NCBI GenBank assembly: GCA_035636095.1
Contig: DASPZU010000096.1
Coordinates: 1 to 62,843 of the forward strand
From: Gp7-AA10 sp035636095
GTDB lineage: Bacteria; Acidobacteriota; Thermoanaerobaculia; Gp7-AA8
Direction of reading: 5' to 3'
Length of the DNA: 62,843 nucleotides
This document shows positions 60,300-62,843 of this stretch, piece by piece. The number at the start of each line of letters is the position of its first letter. The first letter of the stretch is position 1. A program made the position numbers and the translations under genes. The notes below the pieces were generated by a model that worked only from the letters and a program-made list of their open reading frames with translations, was not told the origin of the DNA and ran no database searches.

Positions 60300-61508
60300 T
60301 CAACGCCTCGCCAACGCCAGGGCGGCATCGAGCCGGGACGCTCGCCGGGCAGGAAGCATGCTGAACGCGATTCCATTGACGAGCGCGATCACGACCGCTG
60401 CGACCAGCGCCCACGGCGGCGCGAAAGCCGGGACGGAGGGATAGAGCTGACGGATGACCAGACTTCCGAGTTGGCCTAACACCGAGCCAGCCGCGGCGCC
60501 GAAAGCCGACAGGAGACCCGCCTCGGCGAAAAAGAGAAATCGAATCTGCCCCGGCGAGGCGCCGATCGCTTTCAGAAGGCCGATTTCGCTGGTGCGTTGC
60601 GATACGGCAATCAGCATGACGTTCATGATCAGAATTCCGGCAACTCCCAGGCTGATGGCGGCGATCCCGCCCAGAGCAAATGTCAGCGCCAGCAGGATGC
60701 GGTCAAAGGCCGCCGAAACGGCATCCTCGGAGAGGATCGTGACGTCCTCTTCTCCGTTATGACGTTCGCGAAGTACGCGTCGGATCTCCGACCGTACCCG
60801 CTGGGCTTCCTCGCGGCGGGGGACAGTCACTCCGATGCGGAGGAGCGAGGGAAGATTGAACAGCATCTGTGCAGAGGCCACCGGGATGATGACGAGATCG
60901 TCCATGTTGAGTCCGACGAATTCACCTTTGGGAGCGAGCACGCCGACTACCCGGAATCGGCGGTCTCCGATGCGGATCCATTCGCCGAGAGGGGACACCG
61001 TGCCGAAAAGCTCGCGTTGTACTTTCGATCCCAGCACACAGACGGGGGCGGCGCGGCGGGGATCCTGCGGCGGAAGAAAACGGCCGTGACCGACGCTCAG
61101 ACTCCAAATCTCGGCGAGTTCGGTGGTTGACCCGGCTACCGGCGCGTCGCGCCGGCGGCCCCTCCACCACACCTCGCCCGACACGAGGTTTAACGGAGCA
61201 ACGGACTTCACGGCCCGGATGCGACGCAACGCCAGCGCGTCGTCGAGTGTCAGGTCGCGAGGAGTTCTGCCCGACATCAGTCCGCCTCCGCCGCTGAGCG
61301 TTTCCGCACGCCCAGGCAGGACAACGATCAAGTTCGTTCCCAGCGATTCAAATTCGTTTCGGACATATCCGCGCGCGCCCTGACCGAGCGACGTGAGCAC
61401 CACCACCGCTGCCACGCCGATCGACATTGCCAGCACCATCAGGAATGTCCGGGCGCGGTAACCCGCCAGTGAGCGCCAGGCGAAACGTGCCACGTCAGAG
61501 AATCTCAT
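60300..61508 (-). CDS. MacB-like ABC transporter permease (first copy)
   Basis: The 402-residue paralogue of the following permease has the same order: RTFLMVLAMSIGVAAVVVLTS helix, MacB_PCD domain, then AVSQRTSEIGLLKAIGAS and three helices. ATG 61508 overlaps the ATPase stop. Two different permeases with one ATPase suggest a heterodimer instead of the usual MacB homodimer. Confidence 0.86.
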   Translation of the reverse strand: MRFSDVARFAWRSLAGYRARTFLMVLAMSIGVAAVVVLTSLGQGARGYVRNEFESLGTNLIVVLPGRAETLSGGGGLMSGRTPRDLTLDDALALRRIRAVKSVAPLNLVSGEVWWRGRRRDAPVAGSTTELAEIWSLSVGHGRFLPPQDPRRAAPVCVLGSKVQRELFGTVSPLGEWIRIGDRRFRVVGVLAPKGEFVGLNMDDLVIIPVASAQMLFNLPSLLRIGVTVPRREEAQRVRSEIRRVLRERHNGEEDVTILSEDAVSAAFDRILLALTFALGGIAAISLGVAGILIMNVMLIAVSQRTSEIGLLKAIGASPGQIRFLFFAEAGLLSAFGAAAGSVLGQLGSLVIRQLYPSVPAFAPPWALVAAVVIALVNGIAFSMLPARRASRLDAALALARR

Positions 61509-62182
61509 GCCGATGCAGAATCCGAGTCGATCCGGCCGTCGAGCATGCGGATGCGGCGGCGCGCCCGGTCGCCAAGGGCTGGATCGTGCGTCACGAGAAT
61601 CAGGGCGACTCCGCGGTCATTCAACTGCTCGAGTAGATGGATGACTTCTTTGCCGGTGGCCTGATCGAGGTTGCCGGTCGGCTCGTCGGCCAGGAGGGCC
61701 GCCGGCTGCATCACCATCGCGCGCGCGATTGCGACGCGTTGCCGCTCGCCGCCGGACAGCTGCGCCGGTCGATGCCGCGCGCGCTGTGCGATGCCGAACT
61801 CGCGCAGCAACCGCTCCACCACCGGCGCGCGATCCTCGGCCGGCACGCCGGCCAGCATCAGCGGCAACTCGACGTTCTCGGCCGCCGAGAGGCGCGGCAC
61901 GAGATGGAAAAACTGGAACACGAAGCCGATTTTCTCGCGACGCACGTATGACTGGCGCTCCTCGCTGAGCGCCGTCACGTCGTCACCGCCGAGTCGATAC
62001 ACGCCCGCGGTCGGACGATCGAGCAGCCCGATGATGTTCATCAGGGTGGATTTCCCGGAACCGGACGGTCCCATCACCGACACATACTCGCCTGTCTCGA
62101 CATCCAGGGTGATCTCGCGCAGCGCGTGCACCTGCTCCTCGCCGACAGGAAAGACGCGGCGAATCCGATCGAGATGGATCAT
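61505..62182 (-). CDS. ABC transporter ATPase, MacB/LolD type
   Basis: The 225-residue ATPase has Walker A (GPSGSGKST), signature LSGGERQRVAIARA and Walker B (ALLADEPTGNLD), as in the MacB/LolD family. It powers the two permeases encoded directly downstream and overlaps both neighbours by four bases. Confidence 0.94.
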   Translation of the reverse strand: MIHLDRIRRVFPVGEEQVHALREITLDVETGEYVSVMGPSGSGKSTLMNIIGLLDRPTAGVYRLGGDDVTALSEERQSYVRREKIGFVFQFFHLVPRLSAAENVELPLMLAGVPAEDRAPVVERLLREFGIAQRARHRPAQLSGGERQRVAIARAMVMQPAALLADEPTGNLDQATGKEVIHLLEQLNDRGVALILVTHDPALGDRARRRIRMLDGRIDSDSASA

Positions 62183-62843
62183 TGTTTTTCAGGGATCGCT
62201 CGCGCTCCAGCAACGACGCCTTTCCTCTCGATCGAGAGAACGACGCGATCGCCCTTGCGCAGGCCAGATCGCACCTCGCTGTACTTCCAGTTCGAGAGTC
62301 CGGTCGTGACCTGTCGCTCCTCCAGAATTCCCGGATTTTCGCCGTAGACGAGAACGCGATTCCCCTCCAGCAGCGCTTGCGTCGGAATGCGGAGGGCATC
62401 GTTACGCGCGTCCAGGATGATCTCCGCGTCGGCGCTATAGCCGACCAGCAGCGCTTTCGAGTCCGCCCGATCCGCGAATTCCACTTCCACATCGACAGTC
62501 CGGGCCTGCTTCTCTACGTCGAGCACGTAAGGCGCAACGCGCCTCACGCGACCTGAAAAGCGCCGATCGGGAAGGGCTTGGATGGTGATGTAGGCAGGCT
62601 GGCCGACGCGAACGTTGGCCACGTCCACCTCATCGATCGGAGCCGTCACGTAGAGGCAACTATCGTCGATGAGGTCGATGACCGGCGGCGTCGGGATACC
62701 GGGCGGCGAGGGCGTGCTGAACTCACCGAGCTCACCGGTCAGTTTCGCGATCACGCCATTGAAGGGCGCGCGTAAAACCGTGCGCGTCAGAGTCGCACGT
62801 GCCGCCTCGACGCGTGCATGACTCTGCTGCGCATCCGCCCGTG
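62179..62843 (-). CDS. Periplasmic adaptor (HlyD/MacA family), truncated by window edge
   Basis: The frame is open to the right edge, so the N-terminus lies outside. The visible part starts in a helical region (QQSHARVEAARATLTRTVLRAPFNG), then gives the barrel-sandwich and beta-barrel segments (YVTAPIDEVDVANVRVGQPAYI...DRRFSGRVRRVAP) and a final membrane-proximal domain. Such adaptors bridge ABC permeases to a TolC-like channel. It is the first gene of the efflux operon within the window. Confidence 0.85.
   Translation of the reverse strand, partial: RADAQQSHARVEAARATLTRTVLRAPFNGVIAKLTGELGEFSTPSPPGIPTPPVIDLIDDSCLYVTAPIDEVDVANVRVGQPAYITIQALPDRRFSGRVRRVAPYVLDVEKQARTVDVEVEFADRADSKALLVGYSADAEIILDARNDALRIPTQALLEGNRVLVYGENPGILEERQVTTGLSNWKYSEVRSGLRKGDRVVLSIERKGVVAGARAIPEKQ

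Overview
The window reads as GC-rich chromosomal DNA from a free-living diderm bacterium. Outer-membrane proteins, lipoproteins, an MCE protein, a TonB-like C-terminus, bacillithiol genes and a complete SUF operon point to Acidobacteriota or a neighbouring phylum. That placement is inference from gene content; no rRNA, tRNA, insertion sequence, prophage or CRISPR array was seen. Both ends cut a gene: bshC at the left and an efflux adaptor at the right.

Layout. 1-2789: bacillithiol genes bshC-bshB-bshA. 2773-5624: lytic transglycosylase and a small membrane protein, opposite strand. 5651-7375: proS. 7451-14815: two FadL-type outer-membrane channels, then a luciferase-like monooxygenase, an asparaginase-II-like protein, a 2-aminomuconate-semialdehyde-type dehydrogenase and an AmnB-like extradiol dioxygenase, which together look like a route for an aminated aromatic compound. 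14812-24320: hypothetical protein, BNR-repeat protein, galU, a toxin-antitoxin pair, maf, an MCE/beta-barrel protein, ddl, an ABC-2 permease and two small membrane proteins. 24325-30973: SUF operon (Rrf2 regulator-sufB-sufC-sufD-sufS-sufU-sufT-NTF2-like) behind a clear palindromic operator. 31070-41840: lipoprotein, membrane protein, glyQ-glyS, lipoprotein, ppdK, DedA, secreted protein, gpsA-plsY. 41850-44724: DUF6036-like pseudogene, transsulfuration pair, zinc-ribbon protein. 44989-50966: DUF72, selB, lipoprotein, polA. 51061-51466: a long structured gap. 51467-59097: beta-barrel, HD protein, moaD-moaE, NUDIX, MBL hydrolase, M14 peptidase, argF, SH3/TonB protein, endonuclease IV. 59098-62843: MacB-like efflux system with two permeases.

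Genes within operons usually overlap by 1-4 bases. The bacillithiol genes, the cysteine transsulfuration pair and the SUF operon form a thiol and Fe-S theme.

Two genome-level habits stand out. First, short tandem heptamer (once octamer) tracts in inverted orientation occupy many of the few intergenic gaps. The unit sequence differs between loci but the architecture is the same, and the tracts often run exactly from a stop codon to the next start. Second, at least nine genes lacking a Shine-Dalgarno have a TANNNT box (GATAAT in one) ending 6-11 bases before the start codon, the signature of leaderless transcripts. Other points worth a look are a possible selenocysteine (or broken zinc-ribbon) ORF with an in-frame TGA exactly at a CxxC position, in a window that also carries selB, and a MCE protein that seems to end in an outer-membrane barrel.
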